A stretch of DNA of 64,000 bases, from assembly GCA_026627065.1 (NCBI GenBank), contig JAPNUO010000001.1, positions 558,001 through 622,000 on the forward strand, read 5' to 3'. The position numbers were made by a program, and so were the translations under genes. Of this stretch, positions 45,333 through 54,570 are shown piece after piece. Source of the stretch: Bacillota bacterium (GTDB taxonomy: Bacteria > Bacillota > Sulfobacillia > Sulfobacillales > Sulfobacillaceae). The stretch's first letter is position 1. The number at the start of each line of letters is the position of its first letter. Under the pieces are notes generated by a model that saw only the letters and a list, made by a program, of their open reading frames with translations, had not been told where the DNA came from and searched no databases.

Positions 45333-46124
45333 TCACCCTTTTTCGCCTAGCAACGAATCTTCGTCCCTCAACAAAGCGTCCGATGCCCGCAAGAGTTCCT
45401 CCTGAAATAACGCGAGCGCGTCCCTAAGGATCGCCCGGTTGGCGGCCAACATGGGCTGCATCAGTGCCACATCGCTGCGTCCCACCCGGGTGGTGTCCCG
45501 AAACCCTGGACCGGCGAGCGCCAACGCCCCCGGCTGCTCGCGCTCGACGAGCCGCCTCAGCGCATACGAGGCCAGGAACGGCAGATGACTCACCCATGCC
45601 ACCGCCGCATCGTGATCGGACACGCTCCATCGACTTAACGGCCCCGTTTTTAGGCGTGCCTGCCACCACTCGAGAAGCGCTTCCGGAGGAAAGCCGGCCC
45701 CAACGTCTACCACCGCCCCCGCGCAGCCACGGAACAACTCGGCGGAGGCGGCATGAAATCCGCGAGTCTCCCGTCCCGCCATTAAGTGAAGGCTCACGAC
45801 GGACACCCTTTCGCTCGCCCATTGCAGCACCGCTTGCACGGGACGCTTGACCGAGCTCAAATCCAGCAACTGGGCTTGGGGGCGCATGCGGGGCACCAAT
45901 TTCCGCACAAGGTCGGTTTCCACCGGCAGAGGCACTCCCACCACCACGGCGTCGACCTGGTCAGCCCAGGCCTCCCAAGGAGCTACCTCGCCCAAGCGCG
46001 ACTGCCGCAAGGCCATTTGGGTGGAGGGGCTGGTGTCATCCAGCCACAGCGCGTCTCCTGCCTGAGCCAGCGCCTGGGCTACAGACCCCCCGATCAACCC
46101 GACCCCTACCACACCAACTCTCAT
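45333..46124 (-). CDS. tyrA: Prephenate dehydrogenase
   Basis: 263 residues. Oxidises prephenate to 4-hydroxyphenylpyruvate, the tyrosine branch. N-terminal nucleotide fold GVVGVGLIGGSVAQALAQ, the catalytic-loop HLMAGRE (HPMAGSE in most relatives) and the helix SHLPFLASYALRRLV. It ends without an ACT domain, so it lacks the usual allosteric module for tyrosine. ATG 46124 overlaps the aroF stop in an ATGA junction. Its presence in the operon agrees with the Tyr reading of the T-box. Confidence 0.93.
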   Translation of the reverse strand: MRVGVVGVGLIGGSVAQALAQAGDALWLDDTSPSTQMALRQSRLGEVAPWEAWADQVDAVVVGVPLPVETDLVRKLVPRMRPQAQLLDLSSVKRPVQAVLQWASERVSVVSLHLMAGRETRGFHAASAELFRGCAGAVVDVGAGFPPEALLEWWQARLKTGPLSRWSVSDHDAAVAWVSHLPFLASYALRRLVEREQPGALALAGPGFRDTTRVGRSDVALMQPMLAANRAILRDALALFQEELLRASDALLRDEDSLLGEKG

Positions 46125-46978
46125 ATCTCGCGTCCAACCGCCCGAGCAACCCGCTTGACTTCCTCCAAGAGCGCTTCCAAATGAGGGAAGTTCAAACTCT
46201 GGGGACCATCCGACAGCGCTTCCGCAGGGTTGGGGTGCGTTTCAATAATCAGGCCATCAGCCCCCGCTGCGACAGCCGCCCGCGCTAGCGGCGCCACCCA
46301 TTGCCATTGCCCGGCCGCATGGGACGGATCAATCACCACCGGCAGGTGACTGAGCTCCTTCACCACGGGAATCGCGCTAATGTCGAGCGTGTTGCGGGTT
46401 TTGGTTTCGTACGTCCGAATTCCCCGCTCGCAGAGAATGATATTGGGATTTCCATGCGCCGCCACATACTCCGCCGCCATCAGCCACTCGTCGATCGTCG
46501 CTGCCAGCCCCCGCTTCAACAGCACGGGCTTTCCCACTTGTCCGACCGCCTTCAGGAGCTCGAAGTTCTGCATGTTGCGCGCCCCGATTTGCACAATATC
46601 CGCCCATTCGGCCACGTGCGCCAAGCTTTCATGGTCTACCGCCTCGGTCACGATCAACACGCCGTATCGTTCGCGGGCTTCAGCCAGAAGCTTCAGCCCC
46701 TCCACGCCCATGCCCTGAAAACTGTAGGGAGAGGTGCGCGGTTTGTACGCTCCGCCGCGCAATACCGGGACTCCCATCCGGTGCATAAATTCGGCCGCCG
46801 CCATCAATTGCTCCCGGCTTTCGACCGCACAGGGGCCGGACATCACGATGACGCGATTGTCGCCAAACGCAATATTCCCCACGCGCACCACACTGTTCTC
46901 GGGATGAAAATCACGACTCACCAATCGGTATGGCTTTCGCACAGATACCACGGGTTCTGCTGTCTCAGTTGCGCCCAC
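46121..46978 (-). CDS. aroF: DAHP synthase, type I beta, without regulatory domain
   Basis: 285 residues. Makes 3-deoxy-D-arabino-heptulosonate 7-phosphate from PEP and erythrose-4-phosphate, the entry to aromatic synthesis. Catalytic barrel motifs are [47 protein letters not shown] and [11 protein letters not shown]. The N-terminal extension is only about 45 residues, with no ACT-like or chorismate mutase domain, so feedback at protein level is probably missing. Control by the T-box in front is therefore the likely regulation (inference). First structural gene of the operon. Confidence 0.94.
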   Translation of the reverse strand: MGATETAEPVVSVRKPYRLVSRDFHPENSVVRVGNIAFGDNRVIVMSGPCAVESREQLMAAAEFMHRMGVPVLRGGAYKPRTSPYSFQGMGVEGLKLLAEARERYGVLIVTEAVDHESLAHVAEWADIVQIGARNMQNFELLKAVGQVGKPVLLKRGLAATIDEWLMAAEYVAAHGNPNIILCERGIRTYETKTRNTLDISAIPVVKELSHLPVVIDPSHAAGQWQWVAPLARAAVAAGADGLIIETHPNPAEALSDGPQSLNFPHLEALLEEVKRVARAVGREI

Positions 46979-47018
46979 GCCTCGTCACCCTTCCTTGATT
47001 CCCTGTCTTTCCCACAAC

Positions 47019-47265
47019 AAAAAGCCTTCATCCCTCTAGGGACGAAGGCTTTTCTCCGCGGTACCACCCTATGTGGTTCTCAATGAGAACCCACTCTGCC
47101 AGCTGCCATCACAGCTGCTCCGCATAACGGGCGGATGCCGGATTCTCTACTCTTCCGAAGAATTTCGATGCACACTCCCGGGGGTACGGCTTCGGACCAA
47201 GGGTTCGGCTTTCACCATCATGCCGACTCTCTGCGCCTCTTGATTCCGGGCCCCTTCCCGATCAT
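47019..47265 (-). promoter_or_regulatory. T-box riboswitch, tyrosine specifier, upstream of aroF
   Basis: On the minus strand the T-box sequence AGGGTGGTACCGCGG (47056-47070) precedes a terminator stem AAGCCTTCG/TGAAGGCTT with T5 (47022-47051). Upstream stem I carries the AGAGAG bulge, the distal-loop GGTGAAAG and, at its 3' side, the specifier codon TAC (47184-47186). Aligned on the following GGAGT, TAC sits where TGG sits in the trp leader of this window. Uncharged tRNA-Tyr should turn on aroF-tyrA-aroA. Confidence 0.88.
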
Positions 47266-47290
47266 TGCTTTAGGTGATTGAATTGCTGGC

Positions 47291-47319
47291 ATCATACACC
47301 AACAGATTCGCGGTGTCAA
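47291..47319 (-). promoter_or_regulatory. Promoter of the aroF-tyrA-aroA T-box leader
   Basis: Minus-strand TTGACA (47314-47319), 17-base spacer, TATGAT (47291-47296). The -35 overlaps the trpA stop codon, so this operon has its own promoter inside the end of the trp operon. Confidence 0.85.
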
Positions 47320-48116
47320 GCCTTCGTCCTCACTTGACTGAGCCCGCTTTTGAGATCCTTGACAAACGCATAGGCTTGTTCTTCAGCGTGAGCCGGATCA
47401 TCCATGATGGCTTTGACCAGAGCACTCCCCACAATCACGCCATCCGCATAACGCGCCACTTCCCGCGCCTGAGCCGCGTTGGCAATGCCAAAGCCGACCG
47501 CCACCGGCAACGGCACCACGCGCTTGACCCGCTCCACCAAAGCGCGGACCCCCGTATCGACCGCCTCACGCATTCCGGTGACGCCCGTCACGGACACCCC
47601 ATACACAAATCCCTTGGCTGTCCGAATGCTTTGCAAGTGGCGGTCGGTCGACGTCGGCGCCACCAGCGGGATGACCGCCAAACCGCTCGCTTCGGCCGCT
47701 AGCCGCAGATCTTGCCCTTCTGCCCACGGAAGATCAGGGATGATGAGGCCCGCCATCCCGGCATCACGGGCATCGCGTGAAAACCGCGCAACGCCATATC
47801 GAAACACCGGATTAATATAGGTCAAAAACACGAGGGGCGGAGAGATCGGCGCCAGCTCGCGCACCGTCTCCAGAATCGCGGACACTCGGGTTCCCTGCGC
47901 CAAGGCCTCGGTAGCCGCTCGCTGCAGTACCGGTCCGTCTGCCAGCGGATCAGAAAACGGAATGCCGATTTCGATAATGTCGGCGCCGGCCTCGGTCAAC
48001 GCCGCCACAATCCCTGGCAGGCGGGCCAAGGTCGGATATCCTGCGGTCACATAGGGAATGAGGGCCGCACGCCCTTTTTCGCGAGCCTTGTCAAATACGG
48101 ATGTCAGCGCGTTCAC
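47316..48116 (-). CDS. trpA: Tryptophan synthase alpha chain
   Basis: 266 residues. Splits indole-3-glycerol phosphate into indole and glyceraldehyde-3-phosphate; indole is passed to TrpB. Catalytic Glu is in [20 protein letters not shown], catalytic Asp region in [12 protein letters not shown]; phosphate loop [16 protein letters not shown] 48116 with GGAGGGAGG 8 bases upstream overlaps trpB by 26 bases. Last gene of the trp operon. Confidence 0.96.
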   Translation of the reverse strand: MNALTSVFDKAREKGRAALIPYVTAGYPTLARLPGIVAALTEAGADIIEIGIPFSDPLADGPVLQRAATEALAQGTRVSAILETVRELAPISPPLVFLTYINPVFRYGVARFSRDARDAGMAGLIIPDLPWAEGQDLRLAAEASGLAVIPLVAPTSTDRHLQSIRTAKGFVYGVSVTGVTGMREAVDTGVRALVERVKRVVPLPVAVGFGIANAAQAREVARYADGVIVGSALVKAIMDDPAHAEEQAYAFVKDLKSGLSQVRTKA

Positions 48117-49314
48117 CCGTGTCGCCTCCCTCCATGCGAAAGACCTGATCCACATCTTTGTCCCCACGCCCCGACAAATTGATGATGACTTCGGCGCGGG
48201 CCTCCCGCAGGCGATTTGCCTCTCGCATTACCCAGGCGACCGCATGCGCGCTCTCCAATGCCGGAATAATGCCTTCCCATTCCGCCAATTGATGGAACGC
48301 GGCTAATGCCTCCTGATCTGTCACCGCTACATAAGTGGCTCGGCCTGTATAATGGAGATACGCGTGCTCAGGACCCACGCCAGGATAGTCTAAACCGGCG
48401 GAAATCGAATGAGCCGGCCTAATTTGCCCGTCCTCATCCTGCAGCAAATAGCTCAAACTGCCGTGGAGAATACCTTGTTGCCCGCCCTGAATGCTCGCCG
48501 CATGGCGTCCGGTGTCCAGCCCTTCTCCCGCCGCTTCGACCCCGACCAGCGCCACAGGATCTTGGCGAAACGGATAAAAAATCCCCATGCTGTTGGATCC
48601 GCCACCGACGCACGCCACAATGTGCGAGGGCAGATGTCCGAGAATCCTGAGAATCTGGCTGCGCGCTTCCCGGCCAATCACCGACTGAAAGTCGCGAACC
48701 ATCATGGGATAAGGATGCGGGCCGACCACCGAACCAATCACGTAAAATGTGGTGCGCACGTTGGTCACCCAGTCGCGAATCGCCTCGTTGGTGGCATCTT
48801 TCAGGGTTTGCGTGCCGGATGTGACCGGATGCACTTCCGCGCCCAAGAGTTTCATGCGGTAGACATTCAGCGCTTGACGCTGGACATCCTCGGCTCCCAT
48901 ATAAATTTCTGCCTTGAGGCCGAACAGCGCAGCTGCGGTGGCCGTCGCCACCCCATGCTGACCCGCTCCGGTTTCGGCAATAATGCGAGTTTTGCCCATC
49001 CGGCGGGCCAGCAGCACCTGACCGATGGTGTTGTTAATCTTATGAGCCCCGGTGTGATTTAAATCCTCCCGCTTTAGAAACACGTCAAACCCCAGCGCCT
49101 GACTCATGCGATCCGCGCGCCGGAGCGGCGTCGGACGACCGACATAATCCTTCAGCCAGGCCTTCAGCTCCTGCTGAAAATGCGGATCCCGCCGGGCCTC
49201 TTGATACGCCTCAGCAAGCTCCTCTACTGCCGGCATGAGGGTCTCCGGAATGTACCGCCCGCCGAACGGTCCGAATCGGCCGTAACGGTCAGGCACTCGT
49301 GTTGTCAGCATCAT
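48091..49314 (-). CDS. trpB: Tryptophan synthase beta chain
   Basis: 407 residues. PLP enzyme joining indole and serine. The PLP lysine is in [13 protein letters not shown], the glycine-rich phosphate loop is [12 protein letters not shown], and [13 protein letters not shown] is also present. It is of the TrpB1 type that partners TrpA, and trpA follows with a 26-base overlap. ATG 49314 overlaps trpF by 26 bases. Confidence 0.97.
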   Translation of the reverse strand: MMLTTRVPDRYGRFGPFGGRYIPETLMPAVEELAEAYQEARRDPHFQQELKAWLKDYVGRPTPLRRADRMSQALGFDVFLKREDLNHTGAHKINNTIGQVLLARRMGKTRIIAETGAGQHGVATATAAALFGLKAEIYMGAEDVQRQALNVYRMKLLGAEVHPVTSGTQTLKDATNEAIRDWVTNVRTTFYVIGSVVGPHPYPMMVRDFQSVIGREARSQILRILGHLPSHIVACVGGGSNSMGIFYPFRQDPVALVGVEAAGEGLDTGRHAASIQGGQQGILHGSLSYLLQDEDGQIRPAHSISAGLDYPGVGPEHAYLHYTGRATYVAVTDQEALAAFHQLAEWEGIIPALESAHAVAWVMREANRLREARAEVIINLSGRGDKDVDQVFRMEGGDTGERADIRI

Positions 49315-49861
49315 GAACCTCCTCGATAAACCGTCGCACCAGAGCTACGTCCTTGACTCCATGGCGTTCGACCCCGCTGGAGACGTCCACCCCAGCCGGA
49401 CGCCAGGTGGTCACCACCTGACGAACATTCTCAGGGGTAAGCCCGCCTGCCAGCCAAATGGGCCGGGGAAATTCCGGCTTGTACCATGCCCAAGGCTCGC
49501 CGCTCCCGGGATTCACATTATCAAGCAGGACGATATCCGCTTGAGCGTCAAGCTCGGTAGCAATCGCCCGCTTGCCGTGCTGGTGGGCTCGCTCAATCCA
49601 CTCTGGGGGAGTGCGACCGTGTAGCTGCACCGCTATCACGTCGAGCCGCAGCATCGTCTCAAACAGCGCGTCGTCGACGTCACGCCCTACCGCCACGAAT
49701 TGCGCCTCCGGCACCTTTGCGACCAGCGCTTTGGCTTGGGGAATCGTCACTTGCCGACGACTCGCCGTCAATACTAGCCCGAGATAGTCGGCCCCCAGCG
49801 CCGCTACGGCGCGTGCCGTCTCGATATCTTGGATCCCGCAAATCTTAACGGTGACTCGCAT
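49289..49861 (-). CDS. trpF: Phosphoribosylanthranilate isomerase
   Basis: 190 residues, a short (beta/alpha)8 barrel. The catalytic Cys is in VKICGIQD at residue 8, the acid in the late DVSSGVER segment; IAVQLHG and [11 protein letters not shown] are typical. ATG 49861 overlaps trpC by 17 bases. It converts N-(5-phosphoribosyl)anthranilate to CdRP for TrpC. Confidence 0.95.
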   Translation of the reverse strand: MRVTVKICGIQDIETARAVAALGADYLGLVLTASRRQVTIPQAKALVAKVPEAQFVAVGRDVDDALFETMLRLDVIAVQLHGRTPPEWIERAHQHGKRAIATELDAQADIVLLDNVNPGSGEPWAWYKPEFPRPIWLAGGLTPENVRQVVTTWRPAGVDVSSGVERHGVKDVALVRRFIEEVHDADNTSA

Positions 49862-50618
49862 GTGTCCACGCTTCCAGCACGTTGGTCCCGCGCATCAGCG
49901 TTTCGCCAATCAAGACAGCACGGTACCCCCACGATTCTATCAACGCCATGTCGTCTGTCGTCCGAATGCCGCTCTCACTCACCGCAACCACCTCAGCCGG
50001 CAATTGGGAGGACAGTTCGCGCGAAAACTCCAACCGGGTTTCAAAAGTGTCCAAGTCCCGATTGTTTACGCCCACAATGGTCGCCCCCTGGCGAAGCGCC
50101 CGCTCTAATTCCTGAACCGCGTGCACTTCGACGAGCACCTCCAAACCAATGCCCTCGGCCGTTGCCATCAAATCGCCCAGCAGGACATCGTCGAGAATTC
50201 TGACGATAAGGAGCGCCGCGTCCGCACCGCGCGCCCGCGCTTCGTACAGCTGCACCGGGTGACGCACAAAATCCTTGCGAAGCACTGGCAAGCCAACCGC
50301 TGAGCGAACCGCTTCCAAATGCGACATATCTCCGGCAAAGTAATGGGGCTCCGTCAATACGGAAATGGCTGCCGCCCCATCGCGTTCATATTGGCGCGCC
50401 TGCGCCACGGGATCGTAACCGTCGGTGAGCCACCCCTTGGACGGGGATTTTTGCTTGCATTCGGCGATGACCTGAAGTCTGGCGCCCTGAGTCAGCGCCG
50501 CTTTCAGCGAGCGCACCGGCGGCATCCGCTCTGCTTGATCCCGCCAGTAGGCATAAATCGGCAACAGGCGTTTGATGCGCTCGTCCACATCTTGCCTAAT
50601 TGCGTCAAGAAACATCAC
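49845..50618 (-). CDS. trpC: Indole-3-glycerol phosphate synthase
   Basis: 257 residues. Catalytic Lys in VIAECKQKSPSKGWL, catalytic Glu/Lys in VLRKDFV and EVLVEVH, NNRDLDTF and SESGI motifs of the barrel. Closes the indole ring. It overlaps trpD by 4 bases (ATGA-type). The ATG at 50618 is the only reasonable start. Confidence 0.96.
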   Translation of the reverse strand: MMFLDAIRQDVDERIKRLLPIYAYWRDQAERMPPVRSLKAALTQGARLQVIAECKQKSPSKGWLTDGYDPVAQARQYERDGAAAISVLTEPHYFAGDMSHLEAVRSAVGLPVLRKDFVRHPVQLYEARARGADAALLIVRILDDVLLGDLMATAEGIGLEVLVEVHAVQELERALRQGATIVGVNNRDLDTFETRLEFSRELSSQLPAEVVAVSESGIRTTDDMALIESWGYRAVLIGETLMRGTNVLEAWTHASHR

Positions 50619-51664
50619 GCGTCCCTCCGCTCTCTATCGGCAGCACGCGACGCCGCCACCAGTGCCTCCAGCACGCGCGCCGCCCGCCCCTCGTTAATGA
50701 CGTCTTCGGCCAACTGCACGCCCTCCTTAAGCGTCCTCGCCTGTCCGCTGACATAAAGCGCCACGCCTGCATTCGCCACCACCAGATCTCTTTGCGGCCC
50801 TCTCTCACCTTCCAATAGCACATGGCGGCAAATAGCCGCATTGTGCGCTGGATCGCCGCCTTGAAACGCCGCTGGGGGGTACTTGGGCAGCGCCAGATCG
50901 TCGGGAGTCATCACACCCTCCGTGACGCCCCCCTCGTCGACCACCGCGTAATGCGTCGGTCCCGACAACGACACTTCATCGAGTCCGCCGTGCCCATGCA
51001 CAACCATGGCCTTCCGGATCCCGAGGCGCCCCAACACCTCCGCGACGGGACGCACCCAACTTTCGTGAAACACCCCGACCAACTGATAATCGGGGGCACA
51101 AGGATTGGTAAGCGGCCCCAGAATGTTGAAGACGGTCCGCACACCTAGCTCGCGCCGCGTCGGTCCAGCATAGCGCATCGAGGTATGCACGGACTGAGCG
51201 AAGAGAAACCCAAACCCCACTTCGTCAATGAGACGCGCCACATCCTCGGGATTGGTAAAAAGTTTGACGCCTAGCGCTTCTAACAAATCGGCGCTGCCGC
51301 TCCGTGACGTCGCCGCGCGATTGCCGTGTTTCGCCACCTTGAGTCCCGCACCGGCCACCACAAAAGCGGCCACGGTCGACACGTTAAAGCTTTGAGAACC
51401 ATCACCGCCGGTCCCGCAGGTATCCATCAGCGGGCGCGAATGCACGGGCACCGCCACGGCGTGGTCCCGCATCGCGCGGGCAAACCCCGTCAGCTCGTCC
51501 ACCGTCTCTCCGCGCACCCTTAAGGCCATCAGGATCCCGGCCAACTGAACCGGGGTGGCTTCGCCCCGCATAATGCTGTCCATCAGCGCGTAGGCGCGGG
51601 GCTCTTCGAGCAGTTCACCCCGGCTTAACGCCTCTAGGCTCGCGGCGACAATCTCGCTCGTCAT
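50615..51664 (-). CDS. trpD: Anthranilate phosphoribosyltransferase
   Basis: 349 residues. Transfers phosphoribose from PRPP to anthranilate. PRPP loop DTCGTGGDGSQSFNVST, then KHGNRAATSRSGSADLLEALG and GPTRRELGVRTVFN. ATG 51664 overlaps trpG by 4 bases. It is a separate gene, not fused to trpG. Confidence 0.97.
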   Translation of the reverse strand: MTSEIVAASLEALSRGELLEEPRAYALMDSIMRGEATPVQLAGILMALRVRGETVDELTGFARAMRDHAVAVPVHSRPLMDTCGTGGDGSQSFNVSTVAAFVVAGAGLKVAKHGNRAATSRSGSADLLEALGVKLFTNPEDVARLIDEVGFGFLFAQSVHTSMRYAGPTRRELGVRTVFNILGPLTNPCAPDYQLVGVFHESWVRPVAEVLGRLGIRKAMVVHGHGGLDEVSLSGPTHYAVVDEGGVTEGVMTPDDLALPKYPPAAFQGGDPAHNAAICRHVLLEGERGPQRDLVVANAGVALYVSGQARTLKEGVQLAEDVINEGRAARVLEALVAASRAADRERRDA

Positions 51665-52275
51665 GCCTTTTCCTCCCCTTCTTCGCGGTTTAGCGGAACC
51701 TCGACCGGCGAGCCTTGTGCAATCTCCACAAATCGGGCAATAAAGGTCATGCCTTGGGGTGTCAGCACCGATTCCGGATGAAACTGCAGTCCAAAGACGG
51801 GATGCCGGCGGTGCGACACGGCCATGATCGTGCCGTCCTGACTGACCGCGTCCACCGACAGGTCCGAGACATCGGCCACATCTACCGCCAGCGAATGATA
51901 GCGACCGCCTACCAGAGGATTGGGCATGTCGTGAAAGAGGCCTTGGTTGTTGTGATAAATGTCATCGGGCTTGCCGTGCATCAATCGCGGCGCCGGAATG
52001 ATCCGCCCGCCATAGGCGACGGCAATCGCTTGGTGGCCCAGGCACACGCCCAAAATGGGCACTTGCCCATGGGCCGCGCGGATCAGGTCGATAGAGATTC
52101 CGGCGTCTTCCGGGCGCCCCGGCCCTGGCGAGATGACAATCCCGTCGGGTTTTAAGGCCAAAGCGGCCTCCACCGTGAAGGCATCGTTGCGCACCACCGT
52201 AACCGTCGTCATCTGCCCGAGATATTGCACCAGGTTGTACGTAAAGGAATCGTAATTATCTATCACTAAAATCAT
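51661..52275 (-). CDS. trpG: Anthranilate synthase glutamine amidotransferase subunit
   Basis: 204 residues. Class I amidotransferase: catalytic Cys in ILGVCLGHQAIAVAYGG, His-Glu in FHPESVLTP, PGPGRPEDAG oxyanion segment. Supplies ammonia to TrpE; in many Firmicutes it also serves folate synthesis (PabA). ATG 52275 overlaps the trpE stop by 4 bases; the upstream GTG is rejected. Confidence 0.95.
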   Translation of the reverse strand: MILVIDNYDSFTYNLVQYLGQMTTVTVVRNDAFTVEAALALKPDGIVISPGPGRPEDAGISIDLIRAAHGQVPILGVCLGHQAIAVAYGGRIIPAPRLMHGKPDDIYHNNQGLFHDMPNPLVGGRYHSLAVDVADVSDLSVDAVSQDGTIMAVSHRRHPVFGLQFHPESVLTPQGMTFIARFVEIAQGSPVEVPLNREEGEEKA

Positions 52276-53720
52276 AACCACTCGTCCTCTCCCTGGGTCA
52301 GAACATCAAGAGCCGCCTGTGCCTTATTCCACGATTCTTGATATTCCACGACCGGATCCGAGTCGGCCACAATTCCCGCCCCCGCCTGGACATATGCTGT
52401 GCCCTCCTCAATTTCGAGGGTTCGAATGGTAATACAGGTATCGAGATCGCCGCGATGGGACCAATATCCTACGATACCTCCGTACGCTCCCCGGGACGTC
52501 GGTTCGAGCTCTTCAATAATTTCCATAGCGCGAATCTTGGGCGCTCCCGTCAACGTCCCGGCCGGAAACGAGGCACCCAATACGTCCATGGCATCAAACT
52601 CCGGACGCACCTCGCCGCGCACTTCCGAAACAATGTGCATCACGTGCGAGTATTTTTCCTGGACCATAAAGGCATCGACCCGTACCGTTCCGTACTTGCA
52701 GATGCGCCCGAGATCATTGCGCGCCAAGTCGACCAACATCACGTGCTCGGCGCGTTCCTTGGGATCATGAATGAGGCTCTCCCACAGCGCCTGATCTTCC
52801 TCGGCCGTTCGACCTCGCGGCCGCGTCCCCGCGATGGGGCGATTCACCGCCACATTGCCTTCCACTCGGACCAAGGTTTCCGGCGACGAGCCTGCCAGCA
52901 CGCGGCGCGGCGTCTCCAGATAGAATAAATACGGAGAAGGATTCAGATGACGAAGCCGCCGATACAGGCTAAAGGGATCGCCCGCGATGCGCGCCTCGAG
53001 TCGCTGGGACAGCACCACTTGAAAAATGTCCCCGGCCGCAATGTATTCCTGGGCCCGACGGACCATGGACACAAATGTCTCGCGATCCATGGCCGCTTGA
53101 ACCTGAGTCAGCCTCCGCACCACGGGTTCCGCCAACATCAAGGGTTGGCGCAAAGCCTCGACCAGAATCTCCAGTCGCGTGCGCGCTTGTTCAAGCTGTG
53201 CACGAGGAGTTTCCACAATCACTGTGACCACTTGGCGCCGATGATCAAAGGCCACTACCGCCTTGGGCCACGCCCATTCCCACAAAGGACCGCGCTGAGC
53301 GTGACGCCGCGGCAACTTTTCTAAATAACGCACCCAGTCGTAAGCAAAGTATCCGACCGCCCCGCCCACAAATGGGAGCTCTACGTCCTGAGGAACGGCA
53401 ATGTGCTGACGGTGTTGCTGACGACGAAGAAGTTCCAAAGGATTATGGCTGCGCTCTTCGCCCTCGGCTGATACCAGCACCGCTTCCCCCCCCTCTTCGC
53501 GGAGCCGCGCCCACTCGCCCAATGCAATAAACGAATAGCGCGCAATTTTGTCGTCGCCCTCAACGCTTTCCAACAAGGTATGGGCCCCCAGCGATCTCAA
53601 CCGCAAAAATGCCGAAATCGGCGTCAACTGATCGACCGCATATCGCCGAACCACCGCCACGTGGTGCGCTTGGCCGTCGTCCCAAATCTCTTCACCCGGC
53701 AGTCCCTTCGTGGTTTCCAC
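52272..53720 (-). CDS. trpE: Anthranilate synthase component I
   Basis: 482 residues. Converts chorismate to anthranilate with TrpG. The N-terminal LLESVEGDDKIARYSFIALG carries the tryptophan-feedback LLES motif. The C-terminal catalytic half shows FQVVLSQRLEA, IAGTRPRGRTAEEDQ, DLARNDLGRI and GTLTGAPKIRAMEII. GTG 53720 follows GGAGGG 6 bases away. First gene of the operon, behind a Trp T-box. Confidence 0.95.
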   Translation of the reverse strand: METTKGLPGEEIWDDGQAHHVAVVRRYAVDQLTPISAFLRLRSLGAHTLLESVEGDDKIARYSFIALGEWARLREEGGEAVLVSAEGEERSHNPLELLRRQQHRQHIAVPQDVELPFVGGAVGYFAYDWVRYLEKLPRRHAQRGPLWEWAWPKAVVAFDHRRQVVTVIVETPRAQLEQARTRLEILVEALRQPLMLAEPVVRRLTQVQAAMDRETFVSMVRRAQEYIAAGDIFQVVLSQRLEARIAGDPFSLYRRLRHLNPSPYLFYLETPRRVLAGSSPETLVRVEGNVAVNRPIAGTRPRGRTAEEDQALWESLIHDPKERAEHVMLVDLARNDLGRICKYGTVRVDAFMVQEKYSHVMHIVSEVRGEVRPEFDAMDVLGASFPAGTLTGAPKIRAMEIIEELEPTSRGAYGGIVGYWSHRGDLDTCITIRTLEIEEGTAYVQAGAGIVADSDPVVEYQESWNKAQAALDVLTQGEDEWL

Positions 53721-53744
53721 AGCCGTCCCTCCGCAAAAATAATT

Positions 53745-54000
53745 CAACCCTCATCCCTCGGGACGAAGGTTGCTCCGCGGTGCCACCCCAATTAGGCTTT
53801 TGGCCTCTCTCAGTCATACGGGATGTCTACACATCCGATATGCCTTCCTCGTTAACGGGGGAAGAACCCGACTGCGCCTACTTGCCTTTCGGGCAGTAAC
53901 TCCTGGGCCCATTCACCGATTGTCCCCCACCGGGCTCTCACCCGCCCCGGCTCGCTGCAGAGATCCGCGATCGGCTACTCTTCCCATTCATCGTTTTCTC
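53745..54000 (-). promoter_or_regulatory. T-box riboswitch, tryptophan specifier, upstream of trpE
   Basis: Minus-strand T-box GGGGTGGCACCGCGG (53775-53789) lies just before a terminator stem CAACCTTCG ... GAGGGTTG (53745-53772). Stem I has the distal GGTGAGAG loop and the specifier TGG (53909-53911) in GTGAA-TGG-GCCCAGGAG. Uncharged tRNA-Trp should permit transcription of trpEGDCFBA. Confidence 0.92.
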
Positions 54001-54012
54001 ACGATTTTCTTC

Positions 54013-54041
54013 AGCATAACATTGCCCTTCTCCTTCGTCAA
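54013..54041 (-). promoter_or_regulatory. Promoter of the trp operon
   Basis: Minus-strand TTGACG (54036-54041), 17-base spacer, TATGCT (54013-54018), just upstream of the T-box stem I. Confidence 0.85.
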
Positions 54042-54129
54042 CGGCAAAAACCGAGACCTTCACTCCTGAAGAGCATCGGCACCCACGCGAAGGCGGGCAC
54101 CCCATGATCGTCGTCGACTCATTCTCGCG

Positions 54130-54168
54130 AAAAAGGCCGGACCAAGCCGCGTTCTCGCTTAGCCGGCC
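54130..54168 (-). terminator. Terminator of the SHOCT-domain gene
   Basis: Minus-strand stem GGCCGG-c-TAAGC ... GCTTGG-t-CCGGCC followed by TTTTT, 8 bases past the stop. It insulates the trp promoter downstream. Confidence 0.85.
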
Positions 54169-54176
54169 CGTCGCCG

Positions 54177-54443
54177 TTAAGGCTCGCGCTCCGTTTTCAG
54201 CAAACGTTCGACCATCGCGTCAAACTCCTGCGACGTGATTAATCCCTTCGCGTAACGCTCGCGCGCAATCTCGAGCGGATCCTTTTCTGCCGGCGCCATC
54301 GCCGACCACCCGGCCTCGGGCTTCGGGTTTTCCAGAGACCGCAGCCAGTACGCAAATCCCGCCACGGCCGCCGACCCCATCAAGACCATAAACCCGACCC
54401 CAAAGAGGGGAAACAACCATCGAAACCAAAACATCCACGGCAT
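54177..54443 (-). CDS. Membrane protein with C-terminal SHOCT domain
   Basis: 88 residues: a short hydrophobic N-terminus (WMFWFRWLFPLFGVGFMVLM) with a likely second hydrophobic turn, then a SHOCT motif DPLEIARERYAKGLITSQEF. SHOCT domains appear at the ends of small membrane proteins and usually mark oligomerising proteins; the role is unknown. An in-frame ATG at 54506 would add 21 residues; the ATG at 54443 is preferred because the membrane segment starts right after it. Confidence 0.65.
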   Translation of the reverse strand: MPWMFWFRWLFPLFGVGFMVLMGSAAVAGFAYWLRSLENPKPEAGWSAMAPAEKDPLEIARERYAKGLITSQEFDAMVERLLKTEREP

Positions 54444-54570
54444 AGCCACCACCGTTCCTTCTGCATCCCATCGCCGCAGCCGCTTGACAACTCCATCATA
54501 CTCCAAGCCTCGTCATATTTCACGGGCGGGCCAGCGCCTCCGGTCTCGAGGTTCAAAGCCGAACTCTCAC

